Shown: in pieces, positions 11,383 through 22,310 of the stretch
Layout of the letters: each line of letters starts with the position of its first letter
How positions within the stretch are numbered: the stretch's first letter is position 1
DNA from: Herminiimonas sp.
GTDB lineage: Bacteria; Pseudomonadota; Gammaproteobacteria; Burkholderiales; Burkholderiaceae_D
Direction: 5' to 3'
DNA length: 64,000 nucleotides
NCBI GenBank assembly: GCA_028292665.1
Contig: JAQGLW010000020.1
Coordinates: 1 to 64,000, forward strand
The notes under the pieces: model-generated
What the model was told of the DNA's origin: nothing
The model's input: the letters and a program-made list of their open reading frames with translations, nothing else
Database searches by the model: none
Position numbers and translations under genes: made by a program

Positions 11383-12438
11383 TTGAATGCACAGCATAAA
11401 CGTCCCGCGATCGCGATCACCTGCGGCGAGCCGGCGGGAATAGGCCCCGAGATCGCGCTGAAGGCGGCGTGGGAATTGCGCGCGCTCGTCAACTGCGTGC
11501 TGATCGGAGATGCCGCCTTGTTGTCGATGACCGCGAATGCGATCGATCCTGCCATCAGGCTCGTCGCCTTGTCGCTGCAGGCGGTGCGCAACGACGGCAT
11601 GCCCGGTTTTCCGCCCGATCGGATAGCAGTCGTCGATTGCCAGCTTGCCGTACCCGTCGTGCCGGGACAACTGGATGCCCGCAACGGCCGCTATGTTCTG
11701 CAGACACTGGATATCGCGATTGAAGGCGCGCTGCAACGATGGTTCGATGCGATCGTAACCGCGCCGCTGCAAAAGAGCACGATCAACGATGCCGGCGTGC
11801 CATTCACCGGCCACACCGAATATCTGGCCGACAAAACCGGCACACCGCAGGTCGTGATGATGCTGGCCGGCGGCGAATCGCCTCATCCATTGCGCGTGGC
11901 GCTGGCGACCACCCATCTGGCGCTGAAAGATGTACCGGCGGCGATTACATTCGACAGCCTGTCGCGCACGATCGATATCCTGCATCGCGATCTGCAGCGC
12001 AAGTTCGGCCTGGCCAGACCGCGCATTCTGGCGACCGGATTGAATCCGCATGCGGGCGAGGGCGGCTATCTCGGACGCGAAGAAATCGATGTGATCGCGC
12101 CGGCGCTCGCCGCCGCGCAAGCCGCAGGCATCGACATCAGCGGTCCTTATCCGGCCGACACGCTATTCCAGCCGAAGTATCTGGACAACGCCGATTGCGT
12201 ACTCGCGATGTATCACGACCAGGGATTGCCGGTACTGAAACACGCAAGCTTTGGCCGCGGCGTCAATATCACGCTCGGCTTGCCGATCATTCGCACGTCG
12301 GTCGATCACGGCACGGCGCTCGATCTGGCCGCTGCCGGCCTGGGTCATGCCGATCACGGCAGCATGATCCAGGCTATCAAGGTGGCGGAACAAATGGCCC
12401 GGGCCGTTTCCGGTGCGCCGTCCGCATTGCGGTCATGA
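11383..12438 (+). CDS. pdxA: 4-hydroxythreonine-4-phosphate dehydrogenase
   Basis: An NAD-dependent enzyme of pyridoxal-phosphate biosynthesis. The 351-residue protein begins [18 protein letters not shown], the PdxA signature. The metal-binding histidine blocks [13 protein letters not shown] and [15 protein letters not shown] are present, with [15 protein letters not shown] between them. No in-frame ATG lies near the conserved N-terminus; a TTG at 11383, 12 bases after the surA stop, is the best start, with uncertainty. surA-pdxA-rsmA is a conserved order. Confidence 0.93.
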   Translation: MNAQHKRPAIAITCGEPAGIGPEIALKAAWELRALVNCVLIGDAALLSMTANAIDPAIRLVALSLQAVRNDGMPGFPPDRIAVVDCQLAVPVVPGQLDARNGRYVLQTLDIAIEGALQRWFDAIVTAPLQKSTINDAGVPFTGHTEYLADKTGTPQVVMMLAGGESPHPLRVALATTHLALKDVPAAITFDSLSRTIDILHRDLQRKFGLARPRILATGLNPHAGEGGYLGREEIDVIAPALAAAQAAGIDISGPYPADTLFQPKYLDNADCVLAMYHDQGLPVLKHASFGRGVNITLGLPIIRTSVDHGTALDLAAAGLGHADHGSMIQAIKVAEQMARAVSGAPSALRS

Positions 12439-12471
12439 ACTACGCTACGCAGGGCCTGAACCGCTAATCCG

Positions 12472-13248
12472 ATGAAACACATTCCCCGCAAGCGCTTCGG
12501 CCAGAATTTCCTGACCGATCAATCGGTGCTGTACGATATCATCCGCGCAATCGACCCGGAGCCCGGCGATACGATGGTGGAGATCGGTCCGGGTTTGGGC
12601 GCGATGACGCGGCTGCTGCTGGAATCGCTGAAGCAACTGCATGTAGTCGAACTCGATCGCGACCTGGTTGCGCATTTAAAAAAGAGCTTCGATCCGGCTC
12701 GGCTGATCGTGCATCCGGGCGATGCGCTGCAATTCGATTTTGCATCGATTCCGGTTGCGCCCGACCGGAAGCTGCGCGTCGTCGGCAATCTGCCGTACAA
12801 CATTTCCAGTCCGCTGCTGTTCCATCTGACGCAGATCGCGCCGCACGTGCAGGATCAGCATTTCATGCTGCAAAAGGAAGTGGTCGAACGCATGGTCGCC
12901 GAGCCGGGCGGCAAAACGTACGGGCGCTTGTCGGTGATGCTGCAATGGCGTTATCACATGGAGCTGATGTTCATCGTGCCGCCCACCGCATTCGACCCGC
13001 CGCCGCGCGTCGAGTCGGCGATTGTGCGGATGATTCCGATTGCACAGCCGCTCGCCTGCGATCAGGCGAAACTGGGACAGGTCGTGCTGAAAGCGTTTTC
13101 GCAGCGGCGCAAGGTGCTGCGCAATTGCGTCGCCGGCATGTTTACCGAAAATGAATTGATCGATGCGGGAGTCAATCCGCAGGCACGGCCGGAAGCGGTG
13201 CCGCTGGAGCAGTTCGTTGCGCTGGCGAATCGCCTGACGTCCGACTAG
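12472..13248 (+). CDS. rsmA: 16S rRNA dimethyladenosine transferase (KsgA)
   Basis: RsmA dimethylates two adjacent adenines near the 3' end of 16S rRNA during small-subunit assembly. The 258-residue protein starts RKRFGQNFLTD, the family signature. It has the SAM-binding motif VEIGPGLGAMTRLL and the catalytic NLPYNISSPLLFHL. The C-terminal domain has FSQRRKVLRNC. It is the last gene of the lptD-surA-pdxA-rsmA set, 33 bases after pdxA. Confidence 0.96.
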   Translation: MKHIPRKRFGQNFLTDQSVLYDIIRAIDPEPGDTMVEIGPGLGAMTRLLLESLKQLHVVELDRDLVAHLKKSFDPARLIVHPGDALQFDFASIPVAPDRKLRVVGNLPYNISSPLLFHLTQIAPHVQDQHFMLQKEVVERMVAEPGGKTYGRLSVMLQWRYHMELMFIVPPTAFDPPPRVESAIVRMIPIAQPLACDQAKLGQVVLKAFSQRRKVLRNCVAGMFTENELIDAGVNPQARPEAVPLEQFVALANRLTSD

Positions 13249-13294
13249 ATCTGCCGCACAAACGAACCGGTTCGATTCGCGGCGATTTCCATAA

Positions 13295-13684
13295 TCAGGA
13301 ATCTTTTCGTTCTATCAATTCGACCTTGTACCCGTCCGGGTCCTGCACGAAGGCAATCACGCTAGTACCGCCTTTTACAGGCCCGGCTTCGCGCGTGACG
13401 TTGCCGCCCGCTTGTTTCACCGCCTCGCACGCCTTGGCCGCGTCGTCGACCGAAATTGCTATATGGCCGTACGCCGTGCCCATTTCGTATTTTTCCACGC
13501 CGTAGTTGTAGGTCAGTTCCAGTTCCGCGTGATCCGGATTCTTGCCGTAACCGACAAACGCGAGCGTGTATTTGTATTCGGGGTTTTCAGTAGTGCGCAG
13601 CAGTTTCATGCCGAGCACCTTGGTGTAAAAATCGATCGAGCGTTGCAGGTTGCCGACCCGCAGCATGGTGTGAAGGATGCGCAT
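13295..13684 (-). CDS. gloA: Lactoylglutathione lyase (glyoxalase I)
   Basis: A metal-dependent enzyme that converts the methylglyoxal-glutathione adduct to S-lactoylglutathione. The 129-residue protein starts [21 protein letters not shown], with the first His ligand. It has Glu in HAELELTYN, His in [11 protein letters not shown] and Glu in [11 protein letters not shown], completing the four ligands. The frame stays open 42 codons upstream, but the ATG at 13684 matches the family N-terminus, so the upstream part is not included. The next gene (YgjP-like) lies 91 bases upstream on the same strand. Confidence 0.94.
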   Translation of the reverse strand: MRILHTMLRVGNLQRSIDFYTKVLGMKLLRTTENPEYKYTLAFVGYGKNPDHAELELTYNYGVEKYEMGTAYGHIAISVDDAAKACEAVKQAGGNVTREAGPVKGGTSVIAFVQDPDGYKVELIERKDS

Positions 13685-13775
13685 ATCAAGCCTTTGCAGA
13701 TATTTATCGGAAAACCAGATTTTATGCGCATCCGGAATTCCTTGCCGGACCAGACCGCAGACGAGCGGTCGGCCG

Positions 13776-14681
13776 TCAGAATATCGGCAAGGTTTCCGGA
13801 CCTCGTTCACGCAAGGCTTTTTTCGCGGCTTCGAATTCGGGAAAAACCGATTGCACGGTAGCCCAGAAGCGCGGGCTGTGGTTCATCTCGCGCAGATGCG
13901 CCAGTTCGTGCGCGATCACGTAATCGATTTGCGGCAGCGCGAAATGCATCAGCCGCCAATTGAGGCGGATCTTGCCGTCGGCGGTGCAGGAGCCCCATTG
14001 CGTCATTGCCGAAGACAGCGCGAACGACTGGTAGCTGACGCCGAGCTTCTCGGCATATACCGGCAGGCGTTCGGCAAAAAGCCGCTTTGCTTCAACCTGC
14101 AGCCATCCCTGCACACGATCTTTCAACTGCTGTTCGGCCGCATCGGCCGGCAGGCATACGGTCAACTCGCGGGTCGTCGCGTCGTAGTTGATGCCGGCGG
14201 CCTGCGTCGAGACGATGCGCAGCGTGATATCGGCGCCCAGATAAGGCAGCGCGGCGCCATCGCGCCATTGCATTTGCGGTTGCAGGCGCGCGGAACGTTC
14301 GTGCCGTTCATTGAGCTTGGCAAAAATCCAGCGCTGCTTTTCACGGATCGCACTTTCAATTTCACCGAGCGTGACCCACTTCGGCGCCGTCACGCGCAAT
14401 CCGTCGTCGCCGATCAGAAAACCGATCGAGCGGCGCTTGGAACGCAGCAGCGTGTAATCGAGGACATGTTCCTTCAGATGAACCCGGCGTTTACCATGAG
14501 GCAGGGCCGCAGGCGGCGCCGACGCGCCGGGGAGCGGCAGAAGCGGTTGCTGAATGCCGGGCCCCTGTTTCGGCGCGGGACTGTCGATTGTCGGCAGCGA
14601 TGCGAAATCGCCGGGAAAAAAATCCAACTGCAACGCGAGCTGTTGCGGATCAGGGGAGGTATTGCGAAGCAGCTTCTTCAA
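13776..14681 (-). CDS. YgjP/SprT-like zinc metallopeptidase domain protein
   Basis: This 301-residue protein carries the DUF45/YgjP-type domain. The zinc motif [16 protein letters not shown] is near residue 260 (HExxH plus a third His). An upstream [16 protein letters not shown] block is typical of this group. The N-terminal about 80 residues are proline-rich and probably flexible. E. coli YgjP has been described as a UTP-related pyrophosphatase as well as peptidase-like, so the activity is unsettled. It lies between gloA and plsC in the leftward series. Confidence 0.8.
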   Translation of the reverse strand: MKKLLRNTSPDPQQLALQLDFFPGDFASLPTIDSPAPKQGPGIQQPLLPLPGASAPPAALPHGKRRVHLKEHVLDYTLLRSKRRSIGFLIGDDGLRVTAPKWVTLGEIESAIREKQRWIFAKLNERHERSARLQPQMQWRDGAALPYLGADITLRIVSTQAAGINYDATTRELTVCLPADAAEQQLKDRVQGWLQVEAKRLFAERLPVYAEKLGVSYQSFALSSAMTQWGSCTADGKIRLNWRLMHFALPQIDYVIAHELAHLREMNHSPRFWATVQSVFPEFEAAKKALRERGPETLPIF

Positions 14682-14696
14682 GGGAGTGGCAGTCGG

Positions 14697-15437
14697 CTAT
14701 TTTTTCGAATATGCATCGGGTGAAATCACCCGCATTTCGGATTCTATCCAATTTTCAACCTGTTGCATCAATTCAACTGCAGTTAACCCTTCCGGCGATA
14801 TCGGTTTGCCGATCGATACGGTGATCGTTCCCGGCTTCTTGATGAACGAATTTTTGGGCCAGTATTCGCCGGCGTTCATCGCAATCGGCACCACCGGCGT
14901 ATTGGTTTCGACTGCGAGCCGCGAGCCGCCGCCTTTATATCTGCCTTTTTCGCCGACCGGGATGCGCGTACCTTCGGGAAACATGATGACCCATTGCCCG
15001 TCGGCCAGGCGTCTTCTGCCGTGAACAACCACTTGAGCAAACGCATCCTTGCCTTTGTTGCGGTCAATCGGAATCATGCGCAGCAGGGCGATGCCCCAGC
15101 CGAAAAACGGAATGTAGGTGATTTCTTTCTTGAATACGTATACCAGCGGACGCGGCATGAAGTACAGGTAGAAAATCGTCTCCCATGCCGACTGATGCTT
15201 CGATAATAAAATGACGGGCGCATCCGGTAAATTCTCATAGCCCCTGACTTGATAGCGGATGCCGCATACGGTTTTGGCTGCCCAGATGACGAACATGTTC
15301 CAGCGCGAGGTCCAGTAATACCGTTTGTTGTAAGGCAGCGGCGCAAACAGGAAGCACATCGGCGCCCAGATCACGGTCGCAACAATCATCAACAGCGCAA
15401 ACAACAGTGAACGCAGAAACAACGTAATGCGCAACAT
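14697..15437 (-). CDS. plsC: 1-acylglycerol-3-phosphate O-acyltransferase
   Basis: An inner-membrane enzyme that makes phosphatidic acid from lysophosphatidic acid. The 246-residue protein has an N-terminal hydrophobic segment (LFLRSLLFALLMIVATVIW). The acyltransferase motif I appears as SKHQSAWET, a His-x4-Glu form instead of the usual His-x4-Asp. Motif III is present as MFPEGTRIP. It lies 15 bases before the YgjP-like gene and 151 bases after gmhB. GmhB-PlsC-YgjP adjacency is frequent in Burkholderiales (from memory). Confidence 0.92.
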   Translation of the reverse strand: MLRITLFLRSLLFALLMIVATVIWAPMCFLFAPLPYNKRYYWTSRWNMFVIWAAKTVCGIRYQVRGYENLPDAPVILLSKHQSAWETIFYLYFMPRPLVYVFKKEITYIPFFGWGIALLRMIPIDRNKGKDAFAQVVVHGRRRLADGQWVIMFPEGTRIPVGEKGRYKGGGSRLAVETNTPVVPIAMNAGEYWPKNSFIKKPGTITVSIGKPISPEGLTAVELMQQVENWIESEMRVISPDAYSKK

Positions 15438-15588
15438 TTAATCTCCAGCAGTGGGTAAGGCAGGCGGCGGTTGAAAGCCTGTAAACAAAGATCGGGAACT
15501 CATCGGTTTTTTTAAATGCCGCGACGACGAATGCATCGTCGATCCTGTTTCGACAGTTCCGCTATTATCGGCAAAAAAATGCCTTTGC

Positions 15589-16188
15589 TTAAGCATTTTT
15601 TCGCTTCAGATCCTTCAGCAGTCCCGGTTCTTCGGGTTGGGCTTGATTTCGAGCCGTATCCAGCAGACGATCGACCACTGTTGCCAGGTTCGGGTAAATC
15701 GCGGTGCCCGGCGGCAGGCCGCCTTTCGCGCGGGTTTTTTCTCCTTTGCCGGTCAACACCAGATACGGCACGCATCCCAATACAAAGCCGGCCTGCAAGT
15801 CGCGCAATGAGTCGCCGATGACAGGCACGCCTTTCAAGGGCACATTGAACCGCTGCCCGATCGCATGCACCATGCCGGGCTTCGGTTTGCGGCAATCGCA
15901 GTTATCGTCCGCGGCATGCGGACAAAAGAATATCGCATCGACATGGGCGCCGACCGATTGCGCCGAAGTATGCAGCTTCTGATGTATCGCGTTAAGCGTC
16001 AGTATGTCGAACAGTCCGCGTGCGATGCCCGATTGATTGGTTGATACAACCACGCGGTAGCCGGCCTGATTCAGCCGCGCAATCGCTTCCAGCGAACCCG
16101 GAATCGGAATCCATTCGTCGGTCGATTTGATGAACGCGTCGGAATCGTGATTGATGACGCCGTCGCGGTCTAATATGATCAGTTTCAT
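15589..16188 (-). CDS. gmhB: D-glycero-beta-D-manno-heptose 1,7-bisphosphate 7-phosphatase
   Basis: A HAD-family phosphatase in ADP-heptose synthesis for the LPS inner core. The 199-residue protein starts MKLIILDRDGVINHDSD (the catalytic DxD). It has STNQSGIARG as motif II. The zinc-binding loop with its Cys and His ligands (FFCPHAADDNCDCRKPKPGM) and the Asp motif VIGDSLRDLQAG follow. It starts 10 bases after the glyS stop, so co-transcription with glyQS is likely. Confidence 0.93.
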   Translation of the reverse strand: MKLIILDRDGVINHDSDAFIKSTDEWIPIPGSLEAIARLNQAGYRVVVSTNQSGIARGLFDILTLNAIHQKLHTSAQSVGAHVDAIFFCPHAADDNCDCRKPKPGMVHAIGQRFNVPLKGVPVIGDSLRDLQAGFVLGCVPYLVLTGKGEKTRAKGGLPPGTAIYPNLATVVDRLLDTARNQAQPEEPGLLKDLKRKNA

Positions 16189-16198
16189 TGTCCAGGTG

Positions 16199-18295
16199 TC
16201 AGGCTGCCAGTTTGGATATATCGGCTACCCGGTTCATCATGCCGTGCAGATTGGACAGCAGCGCAATCCGGTTGTTGCGCAACTGTTCGTCTTCCGCCAT
16301 CACCATCACGTCGGTAAAGAAAGCATCGACGCTCTGGCGCAAATGGGCAAGCGCCTTGAGCGTGCCGGCGAAGTCGCCTTGGGCGAACGCCGCATCGACT
16401 TGCGGCTTCAATAATGTCATCGCGGAATACAAGCCTTCTTCAGCGGCTTCCCGCAGCAATCCGGTTTGCACGTTGCCGGCTTTGCCGTCGGTCTTTTTCA
16501 GGATATTGGTAATGCGCTTGTTGGCGGCGGCCAGCGACTCCGCTTCCGGCAATGCGGCAAACGCCTGTACTGCATTCAGGCGTTCGATAATGTTGTCGAG
16601 CCGGTCCGGATTCTGGGCCGCCACCGCTTCGATTTCATTCGGGGCATAACCGCGCTCGCGCAACAAGCCGCGCAGGCGATCGAGCAGAAATACTGCGACT
16701 TCGGCAGCCGGATCCTTGAATCCGGCATTGCCCGCAAACAGTTTGACGGTATCCGCCAGCAAATTGCCGATCGACAATGGCAGGCGCTTCTCGATCAGCA
16801 TTCGCAATATGCCCAGCGCGTGACGCCGCAATGCGAACGGGTCCTTGTCTCCGGTCGGTTGCAGGCCGATGCCCCAGATGCCGACCAGCGTCTCCAATTT
16901 ATCGGCCAGCGCAACCGCAGTCCCGGTGCCGGTCGCAGGCAATGCGTCACCGGCAAAGCGCGGTTGATAATGCTCGGAAATCGCTTGTGCGACTTCTTCA
17001 TGCTCGCCGTCGTGGCGTGCATAATAAGTGCCCATGATGCCTTGCAGTTCGGGAAATTCGCCGACCATATCGGTGAGCAAATCCGTTTTTGCCAGTAACG
17101 CGCCGCGCTCGGCCAGCGCCGGATCGATGCCCAGTGCGAAGGCGATCTTCGCGGCCAGCGTCTTGACGCGCTCGGTGCGTTGCGCCTGGGTGCCGAGTTT
17201 GTTGTGATAGACGACGTTGGCGAGGCCCGGCAGCCGGTCCGCCAGTTTCTTTTTCTTGTCCTGTTCGAAAAAGAATTTTGCATCCGACAGCCGCGGCCGC
17301 ACCACGCGTTCGTTGCCCTGAATAATATTCTGCGGATTGTCGGTCGCCAGATTGGACACGATTAAAAACCGCGACCGCAGTCGACCGTCTGCGTCGGTCA
17401 GAGCAAAATATTTCTGATTGGTCTGCATCGTGAGAATCAGGCATTCCTGCGGCACCGACAGGAATTCGCTTTCGAAATTGCATTCATAAACCACCGGCCA
17501 TTCGACCAGCGCGGTAACTTCGTCGAGCAGCGATTCCGGCATCAGTATTTTGTCGGCGCCCGCCTTGGCGAGCAACGCGCTGCGGATTTTTTCCTTGCGT
17601 GCGGCGACTCCGGCAATGACTTTACCCTGCTCTTCAAGCGCGGATGCATAGCTATCCGCATCGGCGATCGATAATTCGCGTTGCGACAGGAAGCGATGGC
17701 CGAGCGTGTTTCTGTCCGCCGCCAAACCGAGAATGTCGATCGGTACGACATCGGTCCCATGCAATGCGATCAGCTTGTGAACCGGCCGCACGAACTGAAC
17801 CGTCGATCCGTCCGGACGCTGATAGCTCATCAATTTCGGAATCGGCAGCTTGGCGATGGTCTCTTCCAATACCGTTCGCAGCAGCATGCTCAACTTCAAG
17901 CCTTCACTGGAATAGGTATGAAAAAAACTCTCGGACTTGCCGTCCGCCGCGCGTTCCAGGTCATTCACCGTCAGTTCTGATACTCCGGACGCATTCGCCA
18001 GCGCCGCGAGTTTTTTGAGCAACGGTGCGGTCGGCTTGCCTTCCGCATCCAGCGCCACCGACACCGGCAAGACCTTTTCGCGGATCGATTTGTCGGGCGA
18101 AACGGCGCGCACCCTGCTGATCGATACCGCAAGGCGGCGCGGCGTGGCATAAGCAGTCGCGACCGAATCGGCTTCGAGAAAGTCGCGGGATTTCAAGCCG
18201 TTCGCAATGCCGGCGGCGAACGCGTCGCCCAACCTGGCGAGCGCTTTCGGCGGAAGTTCTTCGGTGAGCAGTTCGACTAATAGTGTTCGATTCAT
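16199..18295 (-). CDS. glyS: Glycyl-tRNA synthetase beta subunit
   Basis: The tRNA-binding beta subunit of the alpha2-beta2 bacterial glycyl-tRNA synthetase. The 698-residue length fits the family (about 690). The N-terminus is [15 protein letters not shown]. Further hallmarks include the HD-like segment [21 protein letters not shown] and [20 protein letters not shown]-terminal anticodon-binding-like domain ends the protein. glyQ lies directly upstream, separated by a repeat element. Confidence 0.96.
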   Translation of the reverse strand: MNRTLLVELLTEELPPKALARLGDAFAAGIANGLKSRDFLEADSVATAYATPRRLAVSISRVRAVSPDKSIREKVLPVSVALDAEGKPTAPLLKKLAALANASGVSELTVNDLERAADGKSESFFHTYSSEGLKLSMLLRTVLEETIAKLPIPKLMSYQRPDGSTVQFVRPVHKLIALHGTDVVPIDILGLAADRNTLGHRFLSQRELSIADADSYASALEEQGKVIAGVAARKEKIRSALLAKAGADKILMPESLLDEVTALVEWPVVYECNFESEFLSVPQECLILTMQTNQKYFALTDADGRLRSRFLIVSNLATDNPQNIIQGNERVVRPRLSDAKFFFEQDKKKKLADRLPGLANVVYHNKLGTQAQRTERVKTLAAKIAFALGIDPALAERGALLAKTDLLTDMVGEFPELQGIMGTYYARHDGEHEEVAQAISEHYQPRFAGDALPATGTGTAVALADKLETLVGIWGIGLQPTGDKDPFALRRHALGILRMLIEKRLPLSIGNLLADTVKLFAGNAGFKDPAAEVAVFLLDRLRGLLRERGYAPNEIEAVAAQNPDRLDNIIERLNAVQAFAALPEAESLAAANKRITNILKKTDGKAGNVQTGLLREAAEEGLYSAMTLLKPQVDAAFAQGDFAGTLKALAHLRQSVDAFFTDVMVMAEDEQLRNNRIALLSNLHGMMNRVADISKLAA

Positions 18296-18301
18296 TTTAT
18301 G

Positions 18302-18367
18302 CAGTCATTCCCGCGCAGGCGGGAATCCAATGGCTTTACGGTTGTTTGACGACGCTGGAATGACAGT
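18302..18367. repeat. REP/MITE-like palindromic element between glyQ and glyS
   Basis: The core hairpin is ATTCCCGC (18307-18314), loop GCAG, then GCGGGAAT (18319-18326). The outer ends CAGTCATTCC (18302-18311) and GGAATGACAG (18358-18367) form a second inverted repeat with one mismatch. The TCATTCCCGCG...GCGGGAATCC form is a widespread dispersed repeat in beta- and gammaproteobacteria (from memory). It could form an RNA hairpin between the two synthetase subunits. Confidence 0.7.
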
Positions 18368-19303
18368 CTAAGCGACTGCCCTCGCATCTCCGTCGATGGA
18401 GCCGCCCGAACGGGCGCACATCGGAAATCCCAGTTTCTCGCGCGACTCGAAATACGCCTGCGCGACCGCGCGCGACAGATTGCGGATGCGGCCGATGTAC
18501 GCTGCGCGCTCGGTGACCGAAATCGCACCGCGCGCGTCGAGCAGGTTGAACGTATGCGCGGCTTTCAGAATCATTTCGTAGGCCGGCAATGCCAGCGGTA
18601 TTTCCAGCAGCCGCCTGGCTTCCGCTTCGTAATTGCCGAACAGCGAGAACAGGAATTCGGTATTCGAGTGCTCGAAGTTGTAGGTCGATTGCTCGACTTC
18701 ATTCTGATGAAATACGTCGCCGTAAGTCAGCTTCCTTTTAACGCCGTGTTCTTCCGCTTCGGTCCACACCAGGTCGTAGACATTTTCGACGCCTTGCAGA
18801 TACATCGCCAGACGCTCGATGCCATACGTGATTTCACCCAGCACCGGTTTGCAGTCGAGTCCGCCGACTTGCTGGAAATAAGTGAACTGCGTGACTTCCA
18901 TCCCGTTCAGCCATACTTCCCAACCCAGGCCCCATGCGCCGAGCGTCGGATTTTCCCAGTCGTCTTCGACGAAGCGGACATCGTTCTGCTTCAGGTTCAG
19001 TCCCAGCGCTTCGAGCGAACCGAGATACAAATCGAGTATGTTTTCCGGCGCCGGTTTCAATACCACCTGGTATTGATAGTAGTGCTGCATCCGGTTCGGA
19101 TTTTCGCCGTAGCGGCCGTCTTTCGGACGGCGCGACGGTTGCACATAGGCGGCGCGCCATGGCTCCGGGCCGATTGCGCGCAGGAAGGTCGCGGTATGCG
19201 ACGTGCCGGCGCCGACTTCCATATCGTAGGGCTGGAGCAGCGCGCAGCCTTGCGCATCCCAATACTCCTGAAGCTTAAGAATGACTTGTTGAAATGTGAG
19301 CAT
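18368..19303 (-). CDS. glyQ: Glycyl-tRNA synthetase alpha subunit
   Basis: The catalytic alpha subunit that adenylates glycine. The 311-residue protein starts [20 protein letters not shown], the family signature. It has class II blocks [19 protein letters not shown] and [19 protein letters not shown]. The ending [12 protein letters not shown] is typical; the short tail after it ([16 protein letters not shown]) is variable. It is the first gene of glyQ-glyS-gmhB. Confidence 0.96.
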   Translation of the reverse strand: MLTFQQVILKLQEYWDAQGCALLQPYDMEVGAGTSHTATFLRAIGPEPWRAAYVQPSRRPKDGRYGENPNRMQHYYQYQVVLKPAPENILDLYLGSLEALGLNLKQNDVRFVEDDWENPTLGAWGLGWEVWLNGMEVTQFTYFQQVGGLDCKPVLGEITYGIERLAMYLQGVENVYDLVWTEAEEHGVKRKLTYGDVFHQNEVEQSTYNFEHSNTEFLFSLFGNYEAEARRLLEIPLALPAYEMILKAAHTFNLLDARGAISVTERAAYIGRIRNLSRAVAQAYFESREKLGFPMCARSGGSIDGDARAVA

Positions 19304-19483
19304 GTTGTGGTCGCACTCTGTATCGGCAGAGGATTACGGTAAGGGCAAGGAAATTCGCTAAAACCTTGGATTTTAGCGGGTTTTAACGGCGGCAGGCGAC
19401 TTCATGCGGTTTTTGGGCCGGCAATCGGCCGCCAGTCCGGGTCAGCGGCCCCTGCTACAGACAAATTCAATGAAGATGCAGGC

Positions 19484-21046
19484 TCATGCAGCCGCACCGG
19501 GTTTTTTTCGAACCCGGAACCAGGCGCCGCCGAGTATCAAAAAAGCCAGCGCGACGATCAGCGTATTTCCATAAAGAATATAGGGCGTCCATCCGGTGTA
19601 ACCCTGTACCGTTGCGGTCAGCACGCCTTGCGTGAATGGCGGCAGTTGCGCAACCACCATGCCCTTCGGGTCAATCACGGCGGTGGTCCCGGTGTTGGTC
19701 GCGCGCAGCATCGGACGGCCGGTTTCCAGCGCGCGCATTTGCGAAATTTGCAGGTGCTGCGGCAATGCGATCGAATCGCCGAACCATCCGATGTTCGACA
19801 TATTCAACAGGATCGTCGGTTGCGGGTCGCCTGAAAAATAAGCGGCCGCCAACTGGTCTGCGATTTCTTCGCCGAACAAATCCTCGTAACAGATGTTGGG
19901 CAAGATCCATTGATCCTTCACCGCGAACGGCGGCTGCAATGCCGAACCGCGGGTGAAATCACCGAGCGGAATGCGCATCATGTCGACGAACCAGCGTGCG
20001 CCGGTCGGGATGAATTCGCCGAACGGCACCAGGTGATGTTTGTCGTAGCGATACGGTTTCGCCGCGGTCGGACCGATGCCGATCACGCTGTTCGCATATT
20101 GCCGCGGTCCGTCGCTGATCGGGATGCCGAGCGCAATGTGGCTGTTCGACTGCCGGGCGAATGCCGACAGGCGCTCCAGATAATCCGGCGGCAATTGATG
20201 CGCCAGCAGCGGCAATGCGGTTTCAGGCGTCGCGATCAAGTCTGCCGGCGCTGCGAGAATCATGTCGTGGTAAAGCGTGAGCGTCGCATTGATCTGGTCG
20301 CCGGCAAATTTCATTTCCTGCGGCACATTGCCTTGCAGCAGGCGCACTGAAATCGGTCGGCCGTTGACTGTGGTCCAATCGACCGTCTTCAGAACGGCGC
20401 CGGCGGCAATGATCAGCACGGCAAGCGCGAACGCAAACCTGTTCGATCGCAGCAGCACGAGACTGCCTGCGATCAGCGCCGCCAGCCAGGCTATCCCGTA
20501 GACGCCGACAATCGGTGCAAAGCCGGCCAATGGACTGCCGGTATGCGCATAACCGGATACCACCCATGGAAAGCCGGTCAACACCCAGCCGCGCAGCCAT
20601 TCCGACAACATCCATAGCGCGGGAAAAATGACCAGCAATAAAACGGAGGCCGACCCGCCGCCGGGATTTTTCGCGGCCGCAACGCGGCGCTGCATCAACC
20701 AGGCGCCGCAGCCCATCGCCAGCGCGGAAAATCCACCCAATACCAATCCCAGCAAGGCAACCGCGAGCGCCGCCATCCAGGAGGGCATGCCGCCATAGCG
20801 ATGCATGCTGATGTAGAGCCAGTAGACGCCGCATACCGACCAGCCGAAGCCGTAAGCCCATCCGATCAGCATGCTGCGTTTGATCGAAGATTGCTGCGAT
20901 ACCAGCCGGAACAGGAATGCCAGCGTAGCGATTTGCAGCGGCCAATAGCCGAACGGCGCGAAGGCGAATACGGTGAGCGCGCCGGCGAGCAGTGCGAGCA
21001 GCGGAGAGAAGCGGTTTATCAATAGAGCAAGAGGAGGGATATTCAT
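19484..21046 (-). CDS. lnt: Apolipoprotein N-acyltransferase
   Basis: An inner-membrane enzyme that adds the third acyl chain to lipoproteins. The 520-residue protein has about six N-terminal membrane helices, then a periplasmic nitrilase-like domain. The catalytic triad regions are visible: Glu in IATPETALPLL, Lys in the YDKHHLVPFGEFIP stretch, and Cys in LPNICYEDLFGE. A last helix near the C-terminus (YGNTLIVALAFLILGGAWF) anchors it. corC lies upstream on the same strand, the usual corC-lnt pair. Confidence 0.95.
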   Translation of the reverse strand: MNIPPLALLINRFSPLLALLAGALTVFAFAPFGYWPLQIATLAFLFRLVSQQSSIKRSMLIGWAYGFGWSVCGVYWLYISMHRYGGMPSWMAALAVALLGLVLGGFSALAMGCGAWLMQRRVAAAKNPGGGSASVLLLVIFPALWMLSEWLRGWVLTGFPWVVSGYAHTGSPLAGFAPIVGVYGIAWLAALIAGSLVLLRSNRFAFALAVLIIAAGAVLKTVDWTTVNGRPISVRLLQGNVPQEMKFAGDQINATLTLYHDMILAAPADLIATPETALPLLAHQLPPDYLERLSAFARQSNSHIALGIPISDGPRQYANSVIGIGPTAAKPYRYDKHHLVPFGEFIPTGARWFVDMMRIPLGDFTRGSALQPPFAVKDQWILPNICYEDLFGEEIADQLAAAYFSGDPQPTILLNMSNIGWFGDSIALPQHLQISQMRALETGRPMLRATNTGTTAVIDPKGMVVAQLPPFTQGVLTATVQGYTGWTPYILYGNTLIVALAFLILGGAWFRVRKKPGAAA

Positions 21047-21261
21047 GCAGTCGGTATTTTACTTGCAAGATTCCCGTACGGCATGGATGAATTGGTCGGA
21101 TGCGTGAAATGGCGGCTGTGACCTGTCCTGCGGCAAATTTCGCATGCCGGATGGAGAACAGGGAAACCCGACAGAACGAATTTTATCTGCTGACGAAGCG
21201 TCGGGTTGCGCGATGCTCCATCCAACCTGCTTCCAGGATCGACGGAAGTCCCGGGAAACTG

Positions 21262-22146
21262 TCAATCGATCTCTTTATCCGGCACGTTCTGCAGCTTTTC
21301 CACCAGCAGCACATGCACTTGGCGCGCATCGGCGCGCAGCACTTCAAAGCGCAGGCCGTCGATGTCGAATATCTCGCCTTTGCGCGGCATGCGGCCGAGG
21401 TGATTGGCAACCAGGCCGCCGATGGTGTCGACATCCTCATCGGAAAAATCGGTGCCCAGCGCTTCATTGAATTGTTCGATTTCGGTCAGCGCCTTGATGC
21501 GCCAGCGATTGCCGTGCGGGCCGTCCTTGACCGGCAGGATGTTGTCTTCCTCTTCATCGAAATCGTATTCGTCTTCGATATCGCCGACGATTTGTTCGAG
21601 CACGTCTTCAATCGTGATAATGCCCGCCACGCCGCCATATTCATCGACGACAATCGCAATGTGGTTGCGGTTGGCACGAAAATCCCGCAGCAGCACATTG
21701 AGCCGTTTCGACTCCGGAATGAATACCGCGGGACGCAGCATGCCGCGCACATCGAATGAATCTTCTGCGTAATACCGCAGCAAATCCTTGGCCAGCAAAA
21801 CGCCGACCACTTTGTCGCGCTCGCCTTCGACCGCCGGAAAGCGCGAATGCGCGGTCTCCAGCACCAGCGGCATCCATTCTTCAATCGGCTTGCTGATGTC
21901 GATCACGTCCAATTGCGAACGCGGGATCATGATGTCGCGTGCCGACAGATCCGATACCTGGAATACGCCTTCGATCATCGACAGCGCATCGGCATCGATC
22001 AGGTTGCGTTCATGTGCGTCGTGGAGAATTTCAAGCAGTTCGCCGCGGTTTTCCGGCTCGGGAGAAATCAGGGCGGTCAGACGTTCAAACAATGAACGAT
22101 GGGGTTTGGCGTCAGAGTTTCTGGCGCTGCTGGGTTGATCTTGCAT
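21262..22146 (-). CDS. corC: CorC/HlyC-family CBS-domain transporter-associated protein
   Basis: A cytoplasmic protein linked to magnesium and cobalt efflux. The 294-residue protein has two CBS domains (ARDIMIPRSQLDVIDI and DSFDVRGMLRPAVFIPE). The VDEYGGVAGIITIEDVLEQI block follows, then a CorC_HlyC C-terminal domain (VHVLLVEKL near the end). The ATG at 22146 is preferred over the longer open frame because it matches the usual N-terminus (MQDQPSSARN...). It lies between ybeY and lnt, a conserved order. Confidence 0.92.
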   Translation of the reverse strand: MQDQPSSARNSDAKPHRSLFERLTALISPEPENRGELLEILHDAHERNLIDADALSMIEGVFQVSDLSARDIMIPRSQLDVIDISKPIEEWMPLVLETAHSRFPAVEGERDKVVGVLLAKDLLRYYAEDSFDVRGMLRPAVFIPESKRLNVLLRDFRANRNHIAIVVDEYGGVAGIITIEDVLEQIVGDIEDEYDFDEEEDNILPVKDGPHGNRWRIKALTEIEQFNEALGTDFSDEDVDTIGGLVANHLGRMPRKGEIFDIDGLRFEVLRADARQVHVLLVEKLQNVPDKEID

Positions 22147-22310
22147 ATGGCTAATAGCCGTGGTGTCGACGTTGTTTCGATGTGATATAGCATACAGCAA
22201 ATGGGCCGCAATTCCCAAGGGCGGGCGTTCCGGACTGCTCGATCCGGGCGCACGCCGCCTGCCTATATTGTGCAATCGGCCACGGAAATCCGGATTGCGG
22301 ATTGTCAATA

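Noticed and set aside
9935-11392. 485-codon minus-strand frame opposite surA
   Set aside because: Entirely antisense to SurA with its two parvulin domains; no domain of its own.
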